A stretch of DNA of 64,000 nucleotides from Pyrenula massariospora (Eukaryota; Ascomycota; Eurotiomycetes; Pyrenulales; Pyrenulaceae). The notes below the pieces were generated by a model. The model was not told where the DNA came from. It saw only the letters and a list, made by a program, of their open reading frames with translations, and did no database searches. The stretch covers positions 124,001-188,000 of the forward strand of contig JAGFMI010000030.1 in assembly GCA_021030905.1 (NCBI GenBank), in the 5' to 3' direction. Within the stretch, counting starts at the first letter, position 1, and every line of letters begins with the position of its first letter. The translations under genes were made by a program, and so were the position numbers. Positions 12,553 through 22,634 of the stretch are shown one piece after another.

Positions 12553-13873
12553 CTTATCATCAGTGTATATATTCAGTTGCTCTACTTGGGCGATTCTTGG
12601 GGGTTGTCTAGCTGATGTTGCCACGGACTATGTTTTACTTTTGACATGCTCGTGAATGGGGGCAGTCTTTGTCATGTATTGCATATTAGCGGAATCTGTC
12701 AGGCAATCTTGTTAACAGGCTGGTTCTAATGAGGCGATCGGCTCCCAGAAAGGAATGAATGTATGAACCTTCGGACCATGTGAAGCCTCAAGATGTCTCC
12801 TACTTGTCATTCTGGCCATTCGATGCCGGTGCTGCTCGTCTAGTAATCTTTCCACTCAGACAGCCCTTGACGGTGGTGATGTGATGTCTTAGACTTGTTC
12901 AGTCTGTGCGCTGGGAACTCAACGAGGATCGCCGCATGATCCAGAGAATGCTTGTTATCTGAGGCGTGCATCGATTGTATCCCCCTCGTGGACTGCACAG
13001 CCCTCTTCGGGGGTCGAGAGGGATGTCGACGTTGGAAGATACCGAGTCAGGCAGGTGTGGGGCAAGCGGGCGGTTTCGGTTCCGAGGATGCCGAGGCGGC
13101 CACACGAGGAAACTACCGATCCTCGACTTCATCTCTCCGACTCTTGTGGTTTCGAAATGCTCCTTTTCCCTTGGCTTCATCCAACCATCGTCCAGCGACG
13201 TGGATGTGTCCCCGCGGCGTCAATCTCACCATCTCCGGTAAGTTTGTTTGAATCAGTCCAGCTCTACCTGTTTGGGCGCTGTTTGTGGCCATCGCACCAG
13301 TCGTGGGCGTTACTTTCCTCATCCGAAGCTGCTCTATTCAAACCGACTCCCCGTTTCATCTTGGCATGCTACATACTGGGTAACAGATCCCCAGCGCCTC
13401 ACTGACATGAACCTCGATGCGAAGTGGCGAATGCACCGCGATCAAAGCTCAACTCCCTGCTGCTAATCCACACAAGCCCAGATCCCTCCATGAGCCGAAA
13501 TAGCCCAGTGGGTGCATCGCCATGTACGGGATAAGCTTTTGTCTCGGGCTTGGACCCGCATTCAATTCATGTCGTCGTTCTCTCAACTCCTTTCCTTACC
13601 GTTGACCGCTAAGCCAGCATCTTGCCTTTGGCCGCTTGAAGCGCTATCTTTCGTTTCTCTTCCCAGGTGGACATGATTTTGTGAGATTCTTTCTTTACAT
13701 CTACATTTTTGTGACAAGATCATTGCTCGAACTTTGCGAGCCGGCACCGCAACATCCTCACCAAGCGCATATCCAAAAAGAAAGGCGTGGCTAAATTTAC
13801 TATTTGTTCGCCATTGTAGAACTCAGCTGCCTTGCTGCATCAAATTCGCTACAGATCAGCATCAAGAATACCT
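12553..13873. other. Intergenic, 1.3 kb
   Basis: Only short overlapping frames occur (12899-13180 minus; 12952-13405 plus), and none has family features. It probably holds the palH 3' end and the promoter and leader of the next gene. An upstream exon of that gene with a signal peptide could lie here but I cannot define it. Confidence 0.4.
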
Positions 13874-16253
13874 ATGAGACTACCCTTACAGGAAAGAGCA
13901 GCACTGCTGCCTATTCCCCCAATTCCTCCACCCCCGCCTCGAGCCTCGGCGATTGCGAACACGATCAAATGTTCGATCGAAGGAAGGGAGAGGGAAGGAG
14001 AGGACAAAAGATGGCTTCGTGCAAGGCATAATCACTGGAACTGGCGGAGACTTCTAGGCATAGGTGGCGATAAGGATGACTGCGACGACAATCCGCAGGC
14101 CGCGGTCTCTGCTGCGAACCCTCCACCTACCGCTCCTCCCCCATCGTCTACAGTTCCTCCTCCAGCTCCAGCTCCGCCAGCCTCCAGCCCAAATACTCAA
14201 GTGCCTCCTGCATCCACCCCAGCACCTCCACCCCAGCTTTCTACCACAGCACCGGCCCCGTCTACGTCTTCAAAATCTCAACCTCCTCCGTACACAAGTT
14301 CTTCCATCCCGTCTGTAAACAGCAGCCCGATAACGTCAACGACCTCACCTATTTCGACGTCATCCATTGCTCTTCCTAGCTCAGAGTCAAGCACATATCT
14401 CGACCCATCATTGTCTACTTCCTCATCGGCCTCGCTCTCAACCATGACCACATCTTCACCAGTATCTTCATCAATATTTTCGTCGCCGACGTCCACGCTT
14501 TCGCAGGCTCCCTTGCAAACCTCAACCGCAGCTTCTTACACTGGGAATGCTCAGTCAGACAGATCCCCAGCCCCTCGACCTGTCAATTTCAATAGGACCT
14601 CGGAGGAAGCGGCGATAATTACAGTCACACTCGGTAAGCGGTCTTTACACTTTGATCAGATCCACAGCTAAAAACGAAGTAGTGGTGGCTGCCTTTTTTC
14701 TCATTATCGGGGTGTGCATGTTCAGGCGCAGGAAGCATATTAAAGCTGCTTACCTTCGCCGCCGGCAACGGAAAATTACTTCTTTCAGCGCAGATGTCAT
14801 TACCAACCCTTTAGTTTCCGCGGACGAAGGCTCCAATTCGGCAATGGTTGGGGTCACACCCATCGGACGTCGAGGCGAGAAGCAAAGCTTCGCCAGGCCA
14901 AATAGCACGGCGTCTTTCACAGCACCAAAACCAAAGCGCGGTACTATAGGAATGATACGGCGTTTGCTGGCAGTGCCGCTATCTCCCTTCCATGGAACGG
15001 CCTGGAATCCCTTTGGCCGTACGCAAGATTCTACTGCAGAAGACAACGCTCATGCAGAGAAAGGTGCCATTTCGTCACGAGAAGCTCCTCAGCTCTCAAT
15101 AGATTTTGGTGCCTCCCTAGGCTCTGGAACTGAATCTTCGGACCCACGTAGCAATGGACATTTCTCTGTCCAAACTCGCTCTTCAGAGTGTGTGAATTAC
15201 AATGCTCGTCACTCCACCATCACGACCGACCGTGGAGGAAAGTCATTCTTCTCCTGGTCCGCACCGTCCATTCCTCCTGCTACTGCTGCTCGTCGCGATT
15301 CTCGTAAGAGCTATGTGCGGTTTTCTCGTCCATGGAGCGCCACACGCCGTGATACAGTTCATAGTGCCGATGGTGAGCCAGCCAAACATCGCAGCGTGCG
15401 CTCGTGGGTTGCGAACCAGCAGCAACGATACCCTCGGCATCATGGCACCGGGAGTAGTCGGTATAGCAAAATGCCCGGTGATAATGATGGAGCCGATGTT
15501 GTACCAGAGATGCCTAGCACGGAGCGCAACACTTCTCTTCCCAATGCGAATCACACAAGAAGAGTCAAAGTCGCTTTCCCAGAGAAAGCACTCTCTAGAG
15601 CCGAGGGAGCAAGCGAATTACCTCAACAGAGATTTCGATCTTCATCTCCGCCCCTTACGCCTATCGAATCCAGCTCTCCATCTTCCCCGTGTTCTCCAAG
15701 GAGTCCGCAGGGGAAGCTTGCTGTTGCAGCTTCAGGGGCCCAACGTCCACAGCTAGTGACAATCCCATCCCGAGAGTTATCCCAGAAAGCCATGATACGG
15801 AATGATAGTGACAGCTCAGATCCCTCTGCGCCTGTCAAAAGCGCCAAACTCAACCCGCTTAGCTCCAACCCTACTGCGAATGACCTGGCTTCGAAGTTTC
15901 ACACACCTCCTACCGCGGGAACGGCGGTCAGCACATCTGTCTACAGCACTGCCGGCCCTCCGCCCTCGTCTCGTCCTTCTATGCCTCCACCTCCTCAGGT
16001 CAGCCGACCCACAGCTGCAGCCCGACACCCGGCAGATGCTCATCAAAGCAACACATCTTCGCTGAAGCGTCCTGCCAGTCAGAATACAGCGACGACTTCA
16101 AGGACAACTCTGACGGTGTTCCGCGCACATCCCGGGGAGAAGTGGGAATATCGGGGCCCGAAACTGGGTAAGGGTGACCGTAGGATCGATTCGGGGGTAT
16201 TGGACCGCTTGAGAAAGGCCGGTTGGGGAAACATTACGAGAGACTCAAGCTAG
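13874..16253 (+). CDS. Ser/Thr/Pro-rich single-pass membrane protein
   Basis: The exons are 13874-14633 and 14668-16253, giving about 781 residues with this start. The intron is only 34 bases; skipping it joins ITVTLA to KNEVVVAAFF. The first part after a basic patch (RWLRARHNHWNWRRL) is a long Pro/Ser/Thr tract. A single hydrophobic segment, VVVAAFFLIIGVCMF, follows, then a basic stop-transfer cluster (RRRKHIKAAYLRRRQRK). The remaining 500 residues look cytosolic: basic, Ser-rich, with NPLVSADEG and a conserved-looking C-terminus (FRAHPGEKWEYRGPKLGKG, RLRKAGWGNI). The layout suggests a mucin-like surface protein with a signalling tail. No Cys-rich sensor domain is visible. No clear signal peptide follows the chosen ATG, so the true start may be in an upstream exon. 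Function unknown. Confidence 0.7.
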
Positions 16254-16755
16254 AGAGAAGACGTGTAGAAAGATGGGTGGAATGATTGTCGCAGTACTTA
16301 GCGCTGATGTGCGGTGGGATGGATTATGAATGAAGCATTGGGCGTCCTAGGAGCGGTTGAGAATGAAATGCGCGAGTTGAAGATATGGACAGGTTCGCTT
16401 CTATCCCGCTGTAACTTTAGCATATATTTTCTTGGGAATCTCGACGGTTGTCAACATCGCCTCTGAGCACACGTGGACAAAGATGTCGCTTTCTCTCGTG
16501 TCGTTTGCCTTTTGGTGACACCCGCCTTGTCTTCCGCTCGATGTAGCTGGTTCTTGGTATTCGGACGTCAGCCCTTTCCGTTTGCTGCCACGCCAGACGA
16601 AGAGCCTCTCAGCGCCTTTCAAAGCCTACCGTGTTGGGCAAGCGTGCTGTGCTTATTCAACGTCGCTGAGCGGGCTTGCTATAGGCTTCTACATCGACAC
16701 CTGCAAAGCCGAAAAGCTCCTCGAAAGCAGTGACTAACACTGCAGTTACCCCTCT
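16254..16755. other. Intergenic, upstream of a coding-like block
   Basis: I see no supportable gene. The right edge ends in a textbook 3' splice signal (CTAAC then CTGCAG at 16735-16745), which raises the possibility of an unplaced 5' exon here. Confidence 0.35.
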
Positions 16756-17200
16756 CCATCACCCCTCGCCTGCTGGCATACTTGGATAAAGTCGACCCGT
16801 TGCAGCCACCAGGCCAGATCGAGGAGTCTCTGCTCTTGGGGAACGGCAGCGAGTGGCCGAAGCTCACCGGCCAGTGCTGAGTAATTGCCATTTGGGCGGC
16901 GAGGAACCTTTCCCGGCCACCATTCGTCAGCTCGCTCTTCCGACGGCGGACTGTGATCCTGTCCAGTCTCGCTCGCGTGTAGGCAGGGATCGGATGCCTC
17001 TGATCGGTCGCAATGACATCTCAAGAGACGAACCATCGCTCAGACTAGGGTCGAAAGGACGTGCAGCGGGTATGGGCCCCGATAACACGCTAGAGAACCT
17101 ATTCAAACCCACGTTGCGGTTGATTCTTCAGCATGATTTGTTGTTGCTCGTACGTCTTCTACATCGGATAGAGGAGCTGGGAATTCAGAGGCTTCTATAA
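16746..17200 (+). other. Coding-like block, gene structure unresolved
   Basis: Two neighbouring plus-strand frames look protein-like but are not in the same phase. The first starts right after a consensus branch site and acceptor and reads LPLSITPRLLAYLDKVDP and onward to a stop at about 16880. The second, in another frame, runs to 17200 and ends with LENLFKPTLRLILQHDLLLL and a short amphipathic tail. A 57-base intron beginning GTGCTG (about 16873-16929) would extend the first frame to LFRRRTVILSSLARV and a stop. I cannot find a start codon exon. This may be a small spliced gene, a frame-broken relic, or chance. I do not recognise the family. Confidence 0.3.
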
Positions 17201-17364
17201 CAGAGGTCGACATCCCCTCGATCTACATTCCAACTACGCACAGGATCTCGACGTAGCAACTCTACTCTACACGTGAAAAGGCTTATCATTCCCGTCACAG
17301 CCACCAGACAGATCCTCTGTCCCTTCACTTCGTAGCATTGTCCTCTGATCCCCTTTCATCGGCC

Positions 17365-18684
17365 ATGTCGTCCTCTTCCTTACCCACAGCCATTCCCGTC
17401 GGCTCTCTCGTCCTCCTGAGCGGAGTGACCGGCCACATTGCGTCGCACATTGCCGACCAGCTCCTTCAGAAGGGATTTCGTGTCCGTGGAACGGTGCGCA
17501 GCAAGGAAAAGGCGGCTTGGATCGAAGACCTGTTCAAGCATTATGGCGAAGGGGCGTTCGAGACCGCTGTTGTACCGGATATGGTCCCTGAGGCAGCTTT
17601 CGATGAAGCTGTCAAAGGTGAGCAATGTGTTTTCGCATCTTGAGATCCTTACAAGGGCAGCCTAGAAACAGCCTGAGCTGTTCTCTTTTCTCAGGCCCTT
17701 TTCCTCCAAGCTCAAGCTATGAACCAAGAGGACCTGACGGCCCACACTTCGCTCCCCTCCAACTTTAGGCAACGTGATTTATGCCTATCCTCATTCGATT
17801 CCTTTCACCTCGATATCCCCGCCTCCACAGTCGCAATTTGCTTAATGCTTTGTAGTCTACTCTACTGAAGGCCAATCTCAGGTGCATCCGCTGTAATTCA
17901 TACCGCAACCAACATCTCCTTTTCTCCGGATCCGAACGTTGTGATCAATCAGACCCTCGCTGGCGTCCGTTCGGCTCTTCTGGCTGCCGCTAAAACACCA
18001 TCCGTCACCCGCTTCGTTTACACCTCCTCCTCCACGGCGACCTCCGCCCCGAAGCCCGACGTCAAATTCCGCATGGACTCATCCACCTGGAACCAGGAGG
18101 ACATCGACAAAGCGTGGGCGCCGCCGCCATACGAGGGTCTCGCGCGCAGCTGGGCAGTGTATGGCGCGAGCAAGACCCAAGCAGAGCAGGAGGTGTGGAA
18201 GTTCGTGAAAGAGAAGCAGCCGGGATTTGTGGCGAACTGTATTCTCCCAAATGCCAATTTTGGACGAATTCTGGATCCAGTTCACCAGCCCAGCATCACT
18301 GCAAAGTGGGCAATTGCGATGCTCAACGGGGATGTCGATGCGTTTGCTTTCGCCCCGCCGCAGTGGATGGTCGATGTCAGAGATACAGCCAGGTTGCACG
18401 TCATCGCAGCGATTGACCCGGAGGTGAAGAATGCGAGACTGTTTGCCTATTCTGAACCCTATGATTGGTTACAGCTGGCCGAGGTTGTGAAAAAGGTCGC
18501 TGGACCGGGGAAAAGCGCAAAGGTGCCGAGCAAGGAGCTCATTGAGAAGGCAGTCATTCCGGGGAAAGATATCAGCGAGGTTGAGACCGAGCCAGCGGAA
18601 GCACTGTTGAAGAAATGGTACGGAAAGGGATTCACAGGGATTGAAGAGAGCGTGAGGGAAAATTTGGATTCCGTTCCGAAGTGA
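17365..18684 (+). CDS. NAD(P)-dependent aldehyde reductase (extended SDR)
   Basis: The exons are 17365-17617 and 17882-18684, giving 351 residues, a usual length for the family. The 264-base intron is long for this window, and its removal restores EAVKG then ASAVIHTATNI. The Rossmann nucleotide-binding motif GVTGHIASHI is at residues 20-29. The catalytic pair is Tyr178 and Lys182 in VYGASK, with a Ser/Thr-rich strand (VYTSSSTATSA) before it. The C-terminus ends in the ESVRENLDSV helix common in this group. These extended short-chain dehydrogenases, related to yeast Gre2 and plant dihydroflavonol reductase, reduce aldehydes or ketones with NADPH in the cytosol. The native substrate cannot be told. 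No secondary-metabolite backbone gene lies nearby. Confidence 0.9.
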
Positions 18685-19668
18685 AGGGGAGAGCTTCGAG
18701 GGGCGGTGTGGCGTACCTTTCTAGTTGAGATGGAAGGATGGGATACGCCCTTCCGACAACATAGGCCCATAGCACAGTACAAGGTTGGGTTCAGAGGATA
18801 TGTAATTGGCGTGAGACCAAAGTTGACAGTGGAGCTTCAATTGCTTTACGTTACACAACCGTCTTGACTACCCAACGTTATTTAGACCTTCGCAGACGAG
18901 GCTGGGTGTCAGAAGTAGCGGCGCATCTGATTGTTGGCACGACTTCTGGCACCACACCCAGCCTCGTATGTACTTGAGTCGCACTGCAAAGGATCCGTCC
19001 GAGGCCGTTGAGTCCAAGTCGATCATTGATCACTGATACTGTCCCAACGGGGCACATGGTGGTTGATTTCTGAATGGCTCGTGCGTACTGCCCCTTTCCT
19101 TGCTAAATTAGCTCGTCAAGCCAAGCGACGAACAATTCGTTGCCTCAACTCTCGAACAAAAACATTTCTCCCTCCAGCTGGGACGTCGCGAAACCCTGGA
19201 CCACGTCTTCAGCCCGAGAGTGTCGCTAGTGATGGAGGCGAAGTTCTTGCGACCACATTCCTTTCCTTTCATTGGCAGTAAGGGCCTGCTATCCACCACC
19301 GTGGCCGTTCTCGACGCCATGTGGCGCGCACCAAAAATCGACCTAGGGGGCCATTTCCGTTTCAACTGCGCAGAGCCGACAGTCGAAGGATCTTTGATCA
19401 GCAGCTTGGTGGCGAAAAAGAGTATATCTCCCTCGGCCTCTGAGGCTTAAAACCTTTTCAATACGGCCTTCGGGTCGGAAAGCCTTCTTTTAGGCCGGTA
19501 TGTTAGGTAAGGTGGGAAGAGAGGAGGGAGGCATGTTCCGATTGCTCTTCATCAAAAAAGCCGGCCCAGCCTGACGATATCTGAGATTCTACATATTCCT
19601 TGCTTCAACATCTGTCTCCTCCGTTCCCCCCCGTCTTTCTTCTATCAAAGGTCTGTCGGGAAAGGGAC
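18685..19668. other. Intergenic, 1 kb with an inverted repeat
   Basis: No gene is supportable; frames at 19063-19281 (plus) and 19108-19365 (minus) lack features. The notable content is the inverted repeat at 18896-18967, listed separately. Confidence 0.45.
18896..18967. repeat. Imperfect inverted repeat (hairpin-forming)
   Basis: The left arm at 18896-18916 has the key segments ACGAGGCTGGGTGT and CAGAAGT. The right arm at 18942-18967 carries their exact reverse complements (ACTTCTG, and ACACCCAGCCTCGT) separated by a 5-base bulge. The loop is about 25 bases. Twenty-one pairs can form. The element lies about 210 bases past the reductase stop codon. It could be a 3' RNA structure, a foldback relic of a small mobile element, or a protein-binding site. 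Confidence 0.75.
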
Positions 19669-21982
19669 ATGTCTGATACCCACGTGTATCTCGGAAGTTG
19701 GACAAATTGGGCTGATGGCCATGTTGCTGGACGGACCCTCACTACAACAAGTTCAGGCGGCGCCTTCCTCCTCGTGTTCGCTGCGTTATTCGTAACGCAG
19801 GCGGGAAATTTCTTATGGCAGATCATAAACTATGTTGTTCATCAAGCCAGGACGACGGAAGAAGCGAGGGTTAGTTAGAGCAAGATCTTTCCTCTTGAGT
19901 GACAAGCCATATTTGTTGGGCATAGCAGGGACTTCCTTTCTTGTCATTACCTCCACGTATCGACAAGGGGTGCTAGAAAACCTTCATCGTGTTTCAAGCA
20001 TCGTAGCTAATCTCTATCTAGGATGCGCTGTATCATCAACAACAAGCAGTGCTAAGAAACAGCTCAAATCCTGGAAGCGCGCTTTGGAAGCATCTCGAGC
20101 TGGCCTGGGCTTGGGGTACAAGATCACGCAGGGGAGCCTATCGCCCGCTCCCATTCATCCTGTTGGCAATGGTTCACATCACAGCCTGGATCGTTGCCGG
20201 CCTCTTCACATCCCGTGTTAGCCAGAAGACGGCAACTGTTCTGGTTCGAAGCCCAGAATGCGGGTACTTTCTAAGCCCACCAAGCGATCCACAGGGTATA
20301 GACAACGAAGTTCTCGACCACGCCTTCGCGTTCGAAAATTATAACACACACTTATTGTTGCAGAGCTCAAATTTCGTGCAAGCCTGCAACACGACGAATT
20401 CCGCACTGTCATCTTTCCTCGACTGCGATGTCTATCCGACGAATCTATTCAAGCATGCAGCGAATGCAAGTAACACCAATTCCTGTCCTTTTGACAAACA
20501 AATCTGTCTGGATCCTATTGTCGGGTCTTTTAGAGCGGACACTGGTCTACTGGACTCGCAGATGGACTTTGGCATTAACGCCCCGAAAGAAGATCGTCTC
20601 TCTATACGCAAGGTTTTGGAATGCGCGCCGCTTCAGACAATTCCGTACCAGACGCAGCCTACCCTCAACGATTCTCTCACCAGCATCATGAACTTCACTT
20701 ACGGATCTAGGTCCGTTGTTAGTGGTCCCGAGCCACCTAATGTCACATACCAACTTCCTGCGACAGTAGCGTTTCACCCAGAACGAGCATATCATATCGA
20801 GTAAGCATCTCTACCTCTGATCATCTCCTCTCCACAAATCGCGAATCCCAAAGCTAACCAGCGGCTGCCAGCGTCGAGACCTCTGCAGTCGGGCGGTTCA
20901 ACATCTTGGACGACTTCGTAGCCATTGACCAACTCAATCGCACCGACGCAGACGTCAACCTAGTCTTCCTTGTCAACCGCGCCCGATACCTCGCGCCCAT
21001 CGACGACCCATGGTTCCACGCCGACTACCAAACCCCGCTCACCAACCAAGCCACCGACTACATCTCGGACCAGCTCGTCTCCCTCCTCGGCTGCACCGAG
21101 CAATACCAATTCTGCGACCCCAACCGCTCCCCCTCGTCTTGCACGCCGCTCGCGGGCTTAGGTCCCATCTCCACCCCGCAAACCCTCACCCCGCTCTCCC
21201 TATCCAGCACCCAGCACACCCTCGCCGCCCACCTGGCCGCCCTCCTCCCCCTCACCACCCTCAACTCCCTCCTCGCCACCCTCGACCCCATCGCCTACCT
21301 CCTCGCCGAACAATCCCTCTCCCCCGCCGTCACCATCTCCACCCCGCTCCCGCCGGACCAGTGGAAGCGCGAGGTCACCAACTGGCTGCGCATCATGCGC
21401 GCCGGCATGCAGCAGGCGGTCGTCGACTACGCCACGGGGTCGGTGGTCGCCGGCTGGGATCGGTACGTGCAGAAGCCCGCGGCGGGGAGCGGGGAGGCGA
21501 GGCTGTGCGGGATGCAGACGGTGCACAACCCGAGCTACACCAGTTTCAGCGTCGTGGGGATCGTGGTGATTTTTGTGGTTGGAGGCGCCATCATTCTGAC
21601 GGGGTTGCTGCTCGATCCGGTGGTTCACAAGCTGAGGATGTGGAGGTTGGGTAAGAGCTCTGGTGACGCGTGGACGAGGGAGGGCTATTTGCATCTGCAG
21701 CAGAGTGCTTTTGAAGGAATTAGGGCAGGGACGTGGACAAGGCTTGGGAAGAATGTGCCTGTCACCGTATCCGTTGGAGAGAGGTTCCGACCGGCTTGGT
21801 GGGGGATGAGGGGGAATTCAAAGGGGGAAGGTTTGGAAAATGGGGTGGATGGTGGGCATGTCGATGGAAGCGGAGCGGAGGAGATGCAACAGCTGAGGGA
21901 TGCCAGTGTGGGGAGAGGGAGGGGAGGGAGCCAGGGCGAGATTGGATTGGGTAGCTTTGAGTGGGAGAATGGGAATGCATAG
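19669..21982 (+). CDS. Fungus-specific multi-pass membrane protein, copy 1
   Basis: The exons are 19669-19869, 20022-20800 and 20872-21982, giving 696 residues. The first exon carries GSWTNWADG, then a hydrophobic segment (FLLVFAALFVTQAGNFLWQI) ending near HQARTTEEAR. The second begins DALYHQQQAVLRN and has another segment, FILLAMVHITAWIVAGLFTS. The middle is an extracellular-looking Cys- and Asn-rich region with possible N-glycosylation sites. It then reads DDPWFHADYQTPL and a conserved CTEQYQFCDP. A last membrane segment (VVGIVVIFVVGGAIILTGLL) precedes a cytosolic tail. Families of this kind are common in moulds and carry no reliable function, though some are mislabelled as cytochrome P450. 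A relative lies at 53201-55266. The acceptor at 20871 was chosen because the earlier AG at 20861 leads to a stop. Confidence 0.82.
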
Positions 21983-22634
21983 GGGATATAATGCTCGGAT
22001 CAAAAGATGGAACGATCATGAAAATCGATGAAATGCGAAACGCAAAACGATGTCTTGGAGTCCTTGACGTAGCGAGACTCTTTCAAATATCAACAGGTTC
22101 TTACCTCTTCTCGCCCAGCGTCAGCATCATGCCTTGCAGCAGATAGATGGCAGTGCGGTTGAGAGACCTAGCATACATCTCAATTCGAGTTAAGTCTGGT
22201 ATTGGCTTCACCTAGAAATCTCGTTAGCAGATCGTCACCAAGGTCTGAATGAAACGAAGCAGCCGGAATTTCAGTCACGAAGAGCGAGGCGATAAAGGCC
22301 GTGTAGTGTCAGCTGTCCAATACGGAATAGGAGAATGTAAAATGCCAGCTTCACATCCACAATTGATCTGTAGATCTGTACATAAACTAGCTATACTAAA
22401 CAGTATTGCTGCGTTATAAATCATTCCTCAATGTCTCGATCGATCCCGCAATCATATTACACGCTATAGTCTTATCAGAATGTTCATATGCGTGTAAGAG
22501 ATATAGAATTTTCCTCCCCATCACCAAGTAAAGTCTAATTTCAAACCATGTCGCCAAACGCGCAATGAAATGCTTTTGATGCTTTCTGGTCATAACTTCG
22601 TAAATAATACCGACGGTTACAGCTCCCGCATCTG
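21983..22634. other. Intergenic between convergent genes
   Basis: The stretch separates the 3' ends of the membrane-protein gene and the alpha-arrestin gene. It is AT-richer than its flanks and has no supportable gene. Confidence 0.5.

Noticed and set aside
21010-21694. Long open frames on both strands (214 codons plus, 164 codons minus)
   Set aside because: They overlap the third exon of the membrane-family gene; the C-rich codon bias removes stops in the other frames. Their products are Pro/Arg/His or Gly/Glu-rich artefacts.
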